Shown one piece after another: positions 1 through 8,849 of a stretch of 64,000 nt of DNA; the stretch's first letter is position 1; the number at the start of each line of letters is the position of its first letter. Below the pieces are notes generated by a model. That model saw only the letters and a program-made list of their open reading frames with translations. It did not search any database and had not been told where the DNA came from. The position numbers and the translations under genes are program-made. Origin of the DNA: Prochlorococcus sp. AG-402-N10 (GTDB lineage: Bacteria; Cyanobacteriota; Cyanobacteriia; PCC-6307; Cyanobiaceae); assembly GCA_003216465.1 (NCBI GenBank), contig QCIU01000001.1:62001-126000 (forward strand), written 5' to 3'.

Positions 1-157
1 GGTTACAAGGCTGCCAGGCAATTCTATCTAAATTGATTGTAAATAATGCTGTTGAAAATCCTAATTTTGCTGTTGTTATAGCTGCTTCGCATCCTGCATG
101 CCCTCCACCAATAACGATGATGTCAAAAGATTCATTAGGGGATTGATGATCTTGCAT
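1..157 (-). CDS. mnmG: tRNA uridine-5-carboxymethylaminomethyl modification enzyme MnmG (5' end only)
   Basis: Only the first 52 codons lie in the window; the gene runs off the left edge. The reverse-strand translation starts [19 protein letters not shown] and continues HAGCEAA, the FAD-binding dinucleotide fold ([10 protein letters not shown]) that opens MnmG/GidA. With MnmE, MnmG modifies the wobble uridine of certain tRNAs. The ATG is at 155-157, and dnaB ends 12 bp upstream of it, so mnmG is probably the downstream member of a dnaB-mnmG transcript. Identification rests on the N-terminal signature and on the known closeness of mnmG to dnaB in cyanobacteria. Confidence 0.9.
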   Translation of the reverse strand, partial: MQDHQSPNESFDIIVIGGGHAGCEAAITTAKLGFSTALFTINLDRIAWQPCN

Positions 158-169
158 TTTAGGATCGAA

Positions 170-1552
170 TTAATTAGCTAAATTCCTAAATCTAGTAAAT
201 TGGGGCTCAAATAATAATTTAACAGTTCCAACAGGACCATTTCTGTGTTTCGTGACAATAATTTCAGTTATTCCTCTATCTTCAGTTTCAGGATTGTAAT
301 ATTCGTCTCTATAAATCATTAATACTAAGTCTGCATCTTGCTCTATAGATCCAGATTCTCTAAGGTCACTTAACATAGGTCTTTTATTTGTTCTTGATTC
401 AACTCCTCTACTTAATTGAGATAAAGCTACTACTGGTACTTTTAATTCTCTTGCCATACTTTTTAATCCTCTAGTAATACGAGATAGCTCTTGAACTCTA
501 TTATCAGGGGTTGTTCCTTCCATTAGTTGTAAGTAGTCAATAACTATTAAACCAAGCTCTTTTTTCTGTTCAGCTATTAATCTTCTGCATAGGGATCTCA
601 TCTCTAAAACACTTAAATTAGGTTTGTCATCTATAAATATTGGAAGTTGACCTAATGAGTTAATTCCTTCTCCAAGTAAAGGCCATTCATCTTGTTGTAG
701 TCTTCCGGTTCTTAATCTTCCGCTTTCTATACCTACTTCCATAGAAAGTAATCTATAAGTAAGTTGTTCTTTACTCATTTCAAGGCTAAATACACAAACA
801 GGAAGATCCTGAGATTGAGCTACATTCTTTGCTAGGTTTAAAACCATTGAGGTTTTCCCCATTGAGGGTCTTCCAGCTACGATTATTAAATCACTTCTTT
901 GAAAACCTTGAGTCATTGCATCAAGGTCATAAAAATTTACTGGAATACCCGCTACCGATGTACCTAGGGACCTTGACTCTATTTCATTAAATGTACTTGT
1001 CAGAATTTCTGCGGCTTGTGTAAGCCCTTTTGTAGGTTTTTCTTGACTAATTTCAAAAATTTTTTGTTCTGCCTTATCTAGTACTTCATTAGTTTCTTGT
1101 GTTTGATCAAATCCTAGTTGAACAACCTCATTTCCAGATCTTATTAGTTGTCTTCTTATAAATTTATCACTAATTAAATTCGCTACTTGTTCTATTGAGG
1201 CAGTAGAAGATACATTTTCGACTAATTCTACTAATTTAGTGTTTCCTCCAATTTTTTCAAGTGATCCATTGTCAGCAAGCCAAGCGCTCATTGAAGTTAG
1301 ATCTGTAGGTTTGCCTTGCGTATGTAACATTAAGGCTGTTTTATAAATCTCTTGATGCGCATTTATATAAAAAGCTTCTGGTTTAATTAAATCTGCAATT
1401 CTTCCTATTGCATCTGGATCAAGGAGGATCCCACCTAAAACAGCCTCTTCTGCTTGAATATTTTGAGGAGGAACCAAGCCAGCATTTTCGTTATCAAAGT
1501 CTTTTTTAAAATTTTTATTAGACCCATTATTTGGAAAAGGAACCGAAACCAT
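170..1552 (-). CDS. dnaB: Replicative DNA helicase DnaB
   Basis: A 460-residue protein of normal DnaB length. The N-terminal primase-interaction domain (about residues 28-130, PQNIQAEEAVLGGILLDP) is followed by a RecA-like motor with Walker A GRPSMGKTS at 227-235 and Walker B IVIDYLQLM at 336-344, plus the DLRESGSIEQDAD and RNGPVGTV helicase motifs near the C-terminus. It is the hexameric 5'-3' helicase that unwinds the replication fork and recruits primase. There is no intein, although some cyanobacterial dnaB genes carry one: the spacing between motifs is uninterrupted. rplI lies 58 bp upstream on the same strand. Confidence 0.98.
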   Translation of the reverse strand: MVSVPFPNNGSNKNFKKDFDNENAGLVPPQNIQAEEAVLGGILLDPDAIGRIADLIKPEAFYINAHQEIYKTALMLHTQGKPTDLTSMSAWLADNGSLEKIGGNTKLVELVENVSSTASIEQVANLISDKFIRRQLIRSGNEVVQLGFDQTQETNEVLDKAEQKIFEISQEKPTKGLTQAAEILTSTFNEIESRSLGTSVAGIPVNFYDLDAMTQGFQRSDLIIVAGRPSMGKTSMVLNLAKNVAQSQDLPVCVFSLEMSKEQLTYRLLSMEVGIESGRLRTGRLQQDEWPLLGEGINSLGQLPIFIDDKPNLSVLEMRSLCRRLIAEQKKELGLIVIDYLQLMEGTTPDNRVQELSRITRGLKSMARELKVPVVALSQLSRGVESRTNKRPMLSDLRESGSIEQDADLVLMIYRDEYYNPETEDRGITEIIVTKHRNGPVGTVKLLFEPQFTRFRNLAN

Positions 1553-1610
1553 ATACTTAAATACTTAGATATATACTCTGACTAGTTTTCGGAATAATGC
1601 AACAAATTTA

Positions 1611-2066
1611 TTAACTTGTTACTTCAATGTTAACTTCCGCACTTACTTCTTGATGTAATTTTATTTTTGCAACGAAAGAACCCAAATTATGAATATCTGG
1701 AACTGTTATATCTCTTCTTTCAATATCTTTTTTCGTGGCTGCCTCAATAGCTTCAGCAACATCCCCATTAGTCACGGTTCCAAAAAGAACTCCATCTTCA
1801 CCTACTTGTTTCTTAATTATAAATCTACCTATGGTTGCTAAAGCTGTTTTAAACTCTATAGCTTCTTGTTTTACTTTTTCTGCAGCAATTTTTTCTTTCG
1901 CTCTTTTGCGCTCAATTTGTTTCAGAATTGAAGGAGTTACATTAGCTGCTTTACCAAATGGAAATAAGAAATTTCTTGCATAACCAGGTGCTACTTCAAC
2001 AACATCACCATCTCTACCGAGAGTGGAAATTGATTCTGTTAAAACGACTTTTACTCTTTTAGCCAT
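1611..2066 (-). CDS. rplI: 50S ribosomal protein L9
   Basis: 151 residues, the usual bacterial L9 length. The N-terminal rRNA-binding domain carries the family signature (residues 14-40: [18 protein letters not shown] then FPFGKA). A long charged connecting helix ([21 protein letters not shown]) and a C-terminal domain with [13 protein letters not shown] complete the dumbbell-shaped protein. It binds 23S rRNA near the base of the L1 stalk. It sits between the desaturase gene and dnaB on the same strand; rplI-dnaB adjacency is common in bacteria. The ATG at 2064-2066 gives the expected [11 protein letters not shown] start. Confidence 0.97.
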   Translation of the reverse strand: MAKRVKVVLTESISTLGRDGDVVEVAPGYARNFLFPFGKAANVTPSILKQIERKRAKEKIAAEKVKQEAIEFKTALATIGRFIIKKQVGEDGVLFGTVTNGDVAEAIEAATKKDIERRDITVPDIHNLGSFVAKIKLHQEVSAEVNIEVTS

Positions 2067-2086
2067 GAAAATATATATTTATGTAT

Positions 2087-3025
2087 TTAATAATAAGACC
2101 TAGAGGGTAACTTTACTTTTTTTGCAAATCCTAATTTAGCAAGAATCTTAATATGTTCCCAGGTTAGATCAATTTGGCCTCTGAATAATCCTTGTCTAGC
2201 TGAATTCGGAAAAGCATGATGATTATTATGCCAACCCTCACCAAATGTTAAAGCAGCAACCCAAGCATTATTTTTTGATGAATCGCCACTGTCAAAAGGA
2301 GCTTTGCCCCAACAATGAGTAGCTGAGTTTACTAACCAAGTTATGTGGTAAACGACTACAAGCCTTAAAGGAATCCCCCAAAGTACTAGAGCCCATCCTC
2401 CAACACCCAATTCTTGCCCTATTGCATAAAGACATAAACCTATAGGAATTTGTAAAATGAGAAAATATTTATTGAGAAATCTATAGTATGGATCTTTAAT
2501 TAAATCTGCACTGAGTTTAGGTACAGCTTTTAACGCCTCAACATCTTTAAACATCCAACCCATGTGACTCCACCAAAATCCTCTTTTACTATTGTGATGA
2601 TCAACTTCTGTATCTGAAAAAGAGTGATGATGCCTATGTAAACCAACCCAATCTATTGGCCCATGTTGACAACTAATAGCTCCACAAGTAGCAAAAAATC
2701 TTTCTAACCATTTTGGTACTATAAATGATCTATGTGAGAGTAATCTGTGATAACCAAGTGTGACTCCTAGGCACGCTGTTAACCAGTAGAAAAATAATAA
2801 TGATATAACTGCTGGAAGACTCCAGAATTGTGGTTGTAAAGAAACTAGTGAAAGCAAATGTATTGCAATCATGAAAACGATGGTGCCCCATGTTTTGTGT
2901 AATCTGGGAGGATATCTTTTCGAGTGACTAGATGGTTCTAGTAATTTATCCGAAAGTTCTATAACTTTTTCAGCAGGGACAGGCTTTTTTAATTTGGCTG
3001 TTTCTTGGAAGACAACTGAATTCAT
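2087..3025 (-). CDS. desC: Acyl-lipid delta-9 fatty acid desaturase (DesC-like)
   Basis: 312 residues with the three histidine boxes of membrane di-iron desaturases: HRLLSH (93-98), HRHHH (130-134) and HNNHH (266-270). Hydrophobic membrane spans lie around 46-62, 70-90 and 188-230. In cyanobacteria such enzymes introduce the first double bond at C9 of lipid-bound acyl chains and use ferredoxin as electron donor. Low-temperature membrane adaptation is the known role of the family. The 40-residue hydrophilic N-terminus is somewhat longer than in many delta-9 enzymes. Specificity (delta-9 rather than delta-12) is inferred from the box spacing and the HRHHH/HNNHH sequences. Confidence 0.88.
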   Translation of the reverse strand: MNSVVFQETAKLKKPVPAEKVIELSDKLLEPSSHSKRYPPRLHKTWGTIVFMIAIHLLSLVSLQPQFWSLPAVISLLFFYWLTACLGVTLGYHRLLSHRSFIVPKWLERFFATCGAISCQHGPIDWVGLHRHHHSFSDTEVDHHNSKRGFWWSHMGWMFKDVEALKAVPKLSADLIKDPYYRFLNKYFLILQIPIGLCLYAIGQELGVGGWALVLWGIPLRLVVVYHITWLVNSATHCWGKAPFDSGDSSKNNAWVAALTFGEGWHNNHHAFPNSARQGLFRGQIDLTWEHIKILAKLGFAKKVKLPSRSYY

Positions 3026-3101
3026 AATATTTTAGAAACTATTTTCAAAAGAACCGATATGTAATATTATCATACTATACTATTGATTAGTTTAATTATC
3101 C

Positions 3102-3821
3102 GTGAGCTTAGGATATCGCGATAAATTATTGAAGGGTCGAAGAGCGATGGCTCATTTGATTCATCTTTGGCATGAGAGAAATGGCTGGTCTCACAGGGTT
3201 TTACCCTTACTTTCTGAAATACTTGATTTAGGAAGAGTACATAATTCTCAAATTTCAAATCTAAGGAATGGAAAGTTATCTTCACCCGGTCCTGAAGTTT
3301 TTCTTGCATTAGCACAGGTTAATACGATTCTTGATCAAGGAATAGAACCAATAAGGGATCAATTAGAAAAAAGTCATCCTGAATTATTGAGGTCATTAGA
3401 GGATTCTGCTCTTCCATTAAAAAATGATTATGGGAAGCCATTGTCAGCAGGAGAATTATTTGAGATTTTTGCAGGATTAAAACCCCTCCCATCTTCTTTC
3501 GACTGGTATATAGAGGACGAAGAGGCTTCTGCTTTAAGTGATGCTCTTTCTGATCATTTTTGTCAAAATAAACCTTGGAGATCTTGTAAAGTTACAATCA
3601 TGGATGCTTATACAGTTACAAAACCTTCAAGAAGAGAACGTTTCGCAGAGGTTATTGCTGGAATAAAGGATTTTACAGCTGAAGAGTTAGATGGAGAATT
3701 AATAGATTTATATGAGACTTCAAAAAAACTATCCTTTTTTCATGGAGGAGGACCAAATGCTTTTCTCAACCAATTAAGAGATATTGCTTTAAGTAAGACG
3801 CAAGTGATTACTAATGAATAA
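3102..3821 (+). CDS. Conserved cyanobacterial protein with XRE-like helix-turn-helix appearance
   Basis: 239 residues of unknown function. Residues 36-75 (LPLLSEILDLGRVHNSQISN, then LRNGKLSSPGPEVFLALAQ) look like a helix-turn-helix of the XRE/Cro kind, in which an S/T-Q-I-S-x-L-R-N-G turn is typical. The rest (about 110-239) is soluble, with no recognised catalytic motif. The GTG start at 3102 gives 239 residues. An ATG at 3147 (MAHLIHLWHERN), with AAGGG upstream, is an alternative giving 224 residues. The 3' end overlaps the PLP-enzyme gene by 8 bp, so the two are translated in tandem at the head of the gcvH-gcvP operon. A regulatory role is only inference from the HTH resemblance. Confidence 0.75.
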   Translation: MSLGYRDKLLKGRRAMAHLIHLWHERNGWSHRVLPLLSEILDLGRVHNSQISNLRNGKLSSPGPEVFLALAQVNTILDQGIEPIRDQLEKSHPELLRSLEDSALPLKNDYGKPLSAGELFEIFAGLKPLPSSFDWYIEDEEASALSDALSDHFCQNKPWRSCKVTIMDAYTVTKPSRRERFAEVIAGIKDFTAEELDGELIDLYETSKKLSFFHGGGPNAFLNQLRDIALSKTQVITNE

Positions 3822-5103
3822 CAAAAACTATAATTTTAGATTAGCTGAAGAAATGGTTATATCTGCTGAAAATGATTTAAAGGATATTTTTCATAATAGA
3901 TCAAATCAAATTTACAGCAAATTGAGTAATATATTGAAAATTTTTAAAGATGAAAAAGTTTCAACTAATCATTTCAATCAATCTACAGGAAGCGGACATG
4001 ATGATATCTCTAGAGAAAAGATTGATGATGTATTTGCTAAATTTTTTCTGGCAGAAAAATCAGCTGTTAGAATGCAATTTGTGAGTGGGACGCATGCTAT
4101 AAGTTCAGTTCTCTTCGGGATTTTGAGGCCAGGTGATTTAATGTTATCTGTAACAGGAAGTCCTTACGATACTCTGGAAGAAGTTATAGGCTTAAGAGGA
4201 AAGGGAAAAGGTTCTTTGTTAGATTTAGGAATTGAATATAAGCAAATCAGTTTTGATGAAGAAAAAAGTTTTTTCGAGGATAAACTTATAGATTTTTTTA
4301 AAAAAAATCAATGTAAATTAGTCTTTATTCAAAAAAGTTGTGGTTACAGTTGGAGAAAATCATTAAAAAATAAACAAATAAAAAAGATTTGTCATTTAGT
4401 TCATTCATTAAATCCTGGTTGTATTTGTTTTGTGGATAATTGTTATGGTGAGCTTGTTGAAGATAGTGAGCCAATTTCTAATGGCGCAAATATAATTGCA
4501 GGCTCATTAATTAAAAACTTGGGAGGTACTATAGTTCCTACTGGAGGATATATTGCTGGTGATTCCGATCTAGTAGAAATGGCATGCTGTAGATTAACTG
4601 CTCCAGGAATAGGTTCAAATGCAGGAATTAATTTTGGGTTTGGAAGATTGATTTTACAAGGATTATTTTTAGCACCACAAATGGTAAATGAATCTTTGAA
4701 GGGTGCTGATTTAATAGCTTCAGTTTTTAATAAGCTTGATTTTATGGTCTTACCAGAACCGAAGGCATATAGATCAGATATAATCCAAGCAATTAGATTA
4801 AAAAATTCGTATTTAATACAAAAGGTATGTCAGTCGTTTCAAAATTCTTCACCGATAGATTCTTTTTTAAATGTCATACCCTCTCCAATGAGTGGGTATG
4901 AATCGAAATTATTAATGTCAGGAGGTACATTTATTGAGGGAAGTACAAGTGAATTTTCTGCAGATGCCCCTTTAAGAGATCCATATAATATTTTTGTACA
5001 AGGTGGTTCTCATATGGCTCATATCAAAATTGCTTTAATTCAATTAGTATTTGAGTTATTAGAAGAAAATCTTATTAAAAAGGAATCTCTCATTTCTTCA
5101 TAA
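3814..5103 (+). CDS. PLP-dependent enzyme, aluminium-resistance / methionine gamma-lyase-like family
   Basis: 429 residues matching the Alum_res family (PF06838) fold-type I PLP enzymes throughout. Recognisable blocks are STGSGHDDISR (57-67), VSGTHAISSVLFGILRPGD (90-108), GSPYDTLEEVIG (115-126), SCGYSWR (175-181), FVDNCYGE (206-213) and AGSLIKNLGG (229-238), where K234 is the expected Schiff-base lysine. The substrate is not established; relatives are annotated as methionine gamma-lyase-like or as aluminium-resistance proteins, neither well supported. It overlaps the preceding gene by 8 bp and gcvH begins 8 bp after its stop, so it is translated within a glycine-cleavage operon. That context suggests amino-acid (sulfur or glycine/serine) metabolism, by inference only. 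Confidence 0.88.
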   Translation: MNNKNYNFRLAEEMVISAENDLKDIFHNRSNQIYSKLSNILKIFKDEKVSTNHFNQSTGSGHDDISREKIDDVFAKFFLAEKSAVRMQFVSGTHAISSVLFGILRPGDLMLSVTGSPYDTLEEVIGLRGKGKGSLLDLGIEYKQISFDEEKSFFEDKLIDFFKKNQCKLVFIQKSCGYSWRKSLKNKQIKKICHLVHSLNPGCICFVDNCYGELVEDSEPISNGANIIAGSLIKNLGGTIVPTGGYIAGDSDLVEMACCRLTAPGIGSNAGINFGFGRLILQGLFLAPQMVNESLKGADLIASVFNKLDFMVLPEPKAYRSDIIQAIRLKNSYLIQKVCQSFQNSSPIDSFLNVIPSPMSGYESKLLMSGGTFIEGSTSEFSADAPLRDPYNIFVQGGSHMAHIKIALIQLVFELLEENLIKKESLISS

Positions 5104-5111
5104 CAATTACT

Positions 5112-5501
5112 ATGTCTTACAAATTTCCAAATTACTTAAAATATGCTGATACACATGAATATGTAAAAGAAGAAAATGGATTGTTAAAAATTGGTGTAAG
5201 TGAATTTGCAATTGACCAGTTAGGGGATATTGTTTTTGTTGAATTAGTTGAGAAAGGCAGTAACTTAAAAAAAGGAGAAACTTTTGGAACAATAGAATCT
5301 GTTAAGGCTGTTGAAGAAGTTTATCTCCCTTTCTCAGGTGTAGTTATTTCTGTAAATGAAGTAGTTATCGATAATCCAGAAATATTGCAAAATGACCCAA
5401 TTAATGAAGGATGGTTGATAATTATTAAACCAGAAATAAATGTTTCATTGAACAAACTAATGAATTCAGATGAATATAAATCAAAGGTTGTTCCAAATTG
5501 A
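5112..5501 (+). CDS. gcvH: Glycine cleavage system H protein
   Basis: 129 residues, standard GcvH size. The lipoyl-attachment motif GTIESVKAVEEV places the lipoylated lysine at K65; HEYVKEENG near the N-terminus and NPEILQNDP followed by NEGWLIIIKP in the C-terminal half are family hallmarks. GcvH carries the aminomethyl intermediate between the P, T and L proteins during glycine decarboxylation, a photorespiration-linked pathway in cyanobacteria. It is 8 bp downstream of the PLP-enzyme gene and 45 bp upstream of gcvP. gcvT is not in this window. Confidence 0.97.
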   Translation: MSYKFPNYLKYADTHEYVKEENGLLKIGVSEFAIDQLGDIVFVELVEKGSNLKKGETFGTIESVKAVEEVYLPFSGVVISVNEVVIDNPEILQNDPINEGWLIIIKPEINVSLNKLMNSDEYKSKVVPN

Positions 5502-5546
5502 AGCAATTTTCTGAAAAACGGTTATTTTAAAGAAAAATAATTAAAT

Positions 5547-8456
5547 ATGAATCCCACAAGAAACTCGGATTTATTTATTGATAGGCATCTTGGTTTAAAG
5601 GATAATGATGAGAAAAAAATGCTACAAAAACTTGGTTTTGATGATTTAGAAGATTTTATAGATCAAGTTATACCGTTAGATATTCAACTGAAGGATAAAT
5701 TTTCAGAAGTCTTACCAAAAGGATGCTCTGAAATTGAGGCTTTGAGTGAATTAGAAGCAATATCTCAAAAAAATATTAAAATGAGATCCTTAATTGGACT
5801 AGGATATTATGGTACCCATACTCCTAAAGTTGTTCAGAGACATGTTCTAGAAAACCCTAGATGGTACACGGCATATACTCCTTACCAAGCAGAAATTGCG
5901 CAAGGAAGATTAGAAGCTCTATTTAATTTCCAAACTTTAATTTGTGAATTAACAGGATTTTCTGTAGCTAATGCATCTCTTTTAGACGAAGGAACTGCAG
6001 CAGCTGAAGCTATGACAATGAGTTTTGCTTCAAGAAAAAACAATTTGTCTAATGTATTTCTAGTAGATGAAAATGTTTACGACCATACATTTAATGTCTT
6101 ATCAACGAGAGCAAAACCTTTAGGAATTAGTTTAAAACGTTTTAATCAAAATAATTTAAATAATATTGATAATGTTTTTGGCATTTTAATACAACTACCT
6201 GGAAAAGATGGACAATTGTTTGATCCTACATTCTTAATTTCTAAAGCTCATAAAGCAGAAATAATAGTCACTTCAATTATTGATCCTCTTGCACAAGTTT
6301 TAATAAAACCAATAGCCCAATTCGGAATTGATGTAGCTGTAGGGAGTTTACAAAGATTTGGTGTTCCAATGGGTTTTGGTGGCCCTCATGCAGCATTTTT
6401 TGCATGTAGTGAAAAATATAAAAGACTTATACCAGGAAGAATAGTAGGCCAAACTCTCTCTAAAAATGGAGAAAGATCATTGAGATTGGCATTGCAAACT
6501 AGAGAGCAACATATCAGGAGAGAAAAAGCGACCAGTAATATTTGTACGGCTCAATCTTTGCTAGCAATAATTTCATCTTTTTATGCGATTTATCATGGCT
6601 CTTATGGCTTAACAAAAATGGCTAAGAGGATTGTGATATTAAGAAGATATCTAGAATCTTGTCTGTCTGACCTAGGCTTTAAAATTCCTGTCGGATGCAG
6701 ATTTGATAGTTTCGATATTTATTATGAAGAATCTGAAAAGATTCATAATGAAGCTTTAAAAAATGGTTTTAACCTTAGAATTTTACCTTTGGGATCAAGG
6801 ATTGAGGAATCTACTGGTTTTGGAATTTCTCTCGATGAGCTTACTGATGAAAATGAAGTCTATGAGATTTTAAACTTTGTAGCAAATGCGCTAGGAAAAA
6901 AAAGAGATTTCAAGGAAATAAAAATTAATAAGTTTTTTCAGCTTGAAGGCATTGCATTAAGAAATGATGCATGGATGCAACAAAATATATTTGAAAACTA
7001 TCACAGTGAAACTGATTTGATGAGGTATATTTTTAAACTTGCTGAGAAAGATTTTTCACTTGTTGATGGAATGATACCTTTAGGAAGTTGTACTATGAAA
7101 TTGAATTCTGCAGCAGAACTAAGTGCAATTTCATGGGAAAATTTATCCTCAATTCATCCTTTTGCACCCGCTAATCAAACTAAAGGTTATTCAAAAATAA
7201 TATCCGATCTTGAGAAATGGATTAGTGAAATAGTTGGCTTAAAGTCAGTTTCATTTCAACCTAATGCTGGTTCTCAAGGTGAGTTTGCAGGTTTACTAGC
7301 TATTAATTCTTATTTTGCTTCAAAAGGTGATTTATTAAGAAAAAAATGTTTAATTCCTCAAAGTGCTCATGGAACAAATCCCGCGAGTGCAGTTATGGCA
7401 GGTTTTGATGTTGTAACTATAAAATGTGATTCTGAAGGTAATATTTCCTTTGCGGATTTATTAATTAAGGTCGAGGAATTTGATAATCAAATTGGTGCAT
7501 TAATGTTAACTTATCCATCAACTCATGGAGTTTTTGAATTAAATATTAGTCAAATATGTAAATTAATCCATTCAGTTGGCGCATTTGTATATTTAGATGG
7601 AGCAAATCTAAATGCTCAGGTTGGATTGTGTAAACCTGGAGAGTATGGAGTGGATGTTTGTCACCTCAATTTACATAAAACATTTTGCATCCCTCATGGC
7701 GGAGGTGGTCCTGGAGTTGGTCCAGTTGCGACATCAGAAACTTTAAGTCCTTTTCTTCCTTCTCATTCTTTGACAGATAATATTTCTAGTAAATTTGGAT
7801 ATTCTGTATCTTCCTCTCAGTATGGAAGTGCAAGTATTCTTCCAATAAGCTGGATGTATATTAAGATGGCTGGTCATAGTGGTTTAAGAAAGGCAAGTTC
7901 TCATGCAATCCTGTCAGCAAATTATATTGCTAATTCTTTGAAGAATAAATTTAATATTTTGTATAAAGGAGAAAATAACTTTGTCGCACATGAATGTATT
8001 CTTGATTTTAGAGAATTGAAGTCAAAAACTGGTTTAAGTGTAAATGACATTGCTAAGAGATTAATAGATTACAGTTTTCATGCTCCAACGGTAAGTTGGC
8101 CAGTTCCTGAGACTATAATGATCGAGCCAACTGAGAGTGAAAGTTTGACTGAGTTAAACAGATTTTGCGAAGCTATGCTCTTAATAAGCGAAGAAATTGA
8201 AGAAATTGAAAAAAATTCTGCTCTAAGAAATAACAATTTAATTAGTAATGCTCCTCATACAATAAATGAGTTGATTTCAGATGATTGGAATTATCCTTAT
8301 TCAAAAGAAAAGGCTGCGTATCCATATAAAAGTAGATTCGAAAGCAAATTCTGGTCTTCAGTATCAAGGATTAATAACGCGTATGGAGACAGGAATTTAA
8401 TTTGTTCTTGCAATGTTAATTATCAAGACTCTATAGAAGACAAAAAATGCGCTTAA
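5547..8456 (+). CDS. gcvP: Glycine dehydrogenase (decarboxylating), P protein
   Basis: 969 residues, the full-length homodimeric single-chain P protein (two fused PLP-fold halves). The N-terminal half contains YTPYQAEIAQGRLEALFNFQ and the C-terminal half contains PLGSCTMKLN, SAHGTNPASA and HLNLHKTFCIPHGGGGPG. K711 in LHKTF is the PLP-binding lysine. It decarboxylates glycine and transfers the aminomethyl group to lipoyl-GcvH. As the last gene of the 3102-8456 operon it is followed by about 130 bp of AT-rich DNA. No obvious frame disruption is seen. Confidence 0.98.
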   Translation: MNPTRNSDLFIDRHLGLKDNDEKKMLQKLGFDDLEDFIDQVIPLDIQLKDKFSEVLPKGCSEIEALSELEAISQKNIKMRSLIGLGYYGTHTPKVVQRHVLENPRWYTAYTPYQAEIAQGRLEALFNFQTLICELTGFSVANASLLDEGTAAAEAMTMSFASRKNNLSNVFLVDENVYDHTFNVLSTRAKPLGISLKRFNQNNLNNIDNVFGILIQLPGKDGQLFDPTFLISKAHKAEIIVTSIIDPLAQVLIKPIAQFGIDVAVGSLQRFGVPMGFGGPHAAFFACSEKYKRLIPGRIVGQTLSKNGERSLRLALQTREQHIRREKATSNICTAQSLLAIISSFYAIYHGSYGLTKMAKRIVILRRYLESCLSDLGFKIPVGCRFDSFDIYYEESEKIHNEALKNGFNLRILPLGSRIEESTGFGISLDELTDENEVYEILNFVANALGKKRDFKEIKINKFFQLEGIALRNDAWMQQNIFENYHSETDLMRYIFKLAEKDFSLVDGMIPLGSCTMKLNSAAELSAISWENLSSIHPFAPANQTKGYSKIISDLEKWISEIVGLKSVSFQPNAGSQGEFAGLLAINSYFASKGDLLRKKCLIPQSAHGTNPASAVMAGFDVVTIKCDSEGNISFADLLIKVEEFDNQIGALMLTYPSTHGVFELNISQICKLIHSVGAFVYLDGANLNAQVGLCKPGEYGVDVCHLNLHKTFCIPHGGGGPGVGPVATSETLSPFLPSHSLTDNISSKFGYSVSSSQYGSASILPISWMYIKMAGHSGLRKASSHAILSANYIANSLKNKFNILYKGENNFVAHECILDFRELKSKTGLSVNDIAKRLIDYSFHAPTVSWPVPETIMIEPTESESLTELNRFCEAMLLISEEIEEIEKNSALRNNNLISNAPHTINELISDDWNYPYSKEKAAYPYKSRFESKFWSSVSRINNAYGDRNLICSCNVNYQDSIEDKKCA

Positions 8457-8586
8457 AAGACTAGCATTCTTCTTCTTTTTTAGTTATCTTCAGTTTAAAT
8501 AAAAAATTTAATATTTTCTTATAGAATTTTTTTAGATTTTTTGATTACTATTATCAAGCATCAAATTTTTTGGGGTATTTGAAGCT

Positions 8587-8838
8587 ATGAGCAAAGATTT
8601 AAAATCTGGTAAGGTTAAAAGCTTACCAATCACAAATTTGGATTTGCCAAATTTTGTCAATAGTTTTTCTGGAAAAAATTCAAAAGTTAGTGCTGTTGAG
8701 GGCACTAATGTAATTAGAGTGCCATTTGGTAAAAGATTACCCAAAAAACAGAGGCCAGAAAAGAATCAAAATATAGCTACTTTAATACTTCCAATAAATT
8801 CATTCATTAATCCTACTCCACCGCCACATGTGGCTTAG
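8587..8838 (+). CDS. Small conserved hypothetical protein (83 aa)
   Basis: Not recognised. The 83-residue product is basic in its first half, without a signal peptide or membrane segment, and has a region VEGTNVIRVPFGKRLPKKQR in the middle. It ends in a proline-rich tip, PTPPPHVA. It lies alone between gcvP and the oppositely oriented sqdX, with its stop only 12 bp from the sqdX stop. A reading frame of this length with its own 130-bp upstream gap in such a tightly packed chromosome is likely a real gene, and its composition is protein-like. No function is proposed. Confidence 0.65.
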   Translation: MSKDLKSGKVKSLPITNLDLPNFVNSFSGKNSKVSAVEGTNVIRVPFGKRLPKKQRPEKNQNIATLILPINSFINPTPPPHVA

Positions 8839-8849
8839 TTAATATAAAT

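Noticed and set aside
1735-1983. Plus-strand ORF inside rplI and the many other antisense ORFs over real genes
   Set aside because: They lie opposite well-supported genes and have no protein-like features; long antisense frames are common over A+T-rich coding DNA.
8457-8586. Small ORF or RNA gene between gcvP and the small protein gene
   Set aside because: Only a TTGATTACTATTATCAA near-palindrome (8541-8557) is seen; no coding frame and no recognisable RNA structure.
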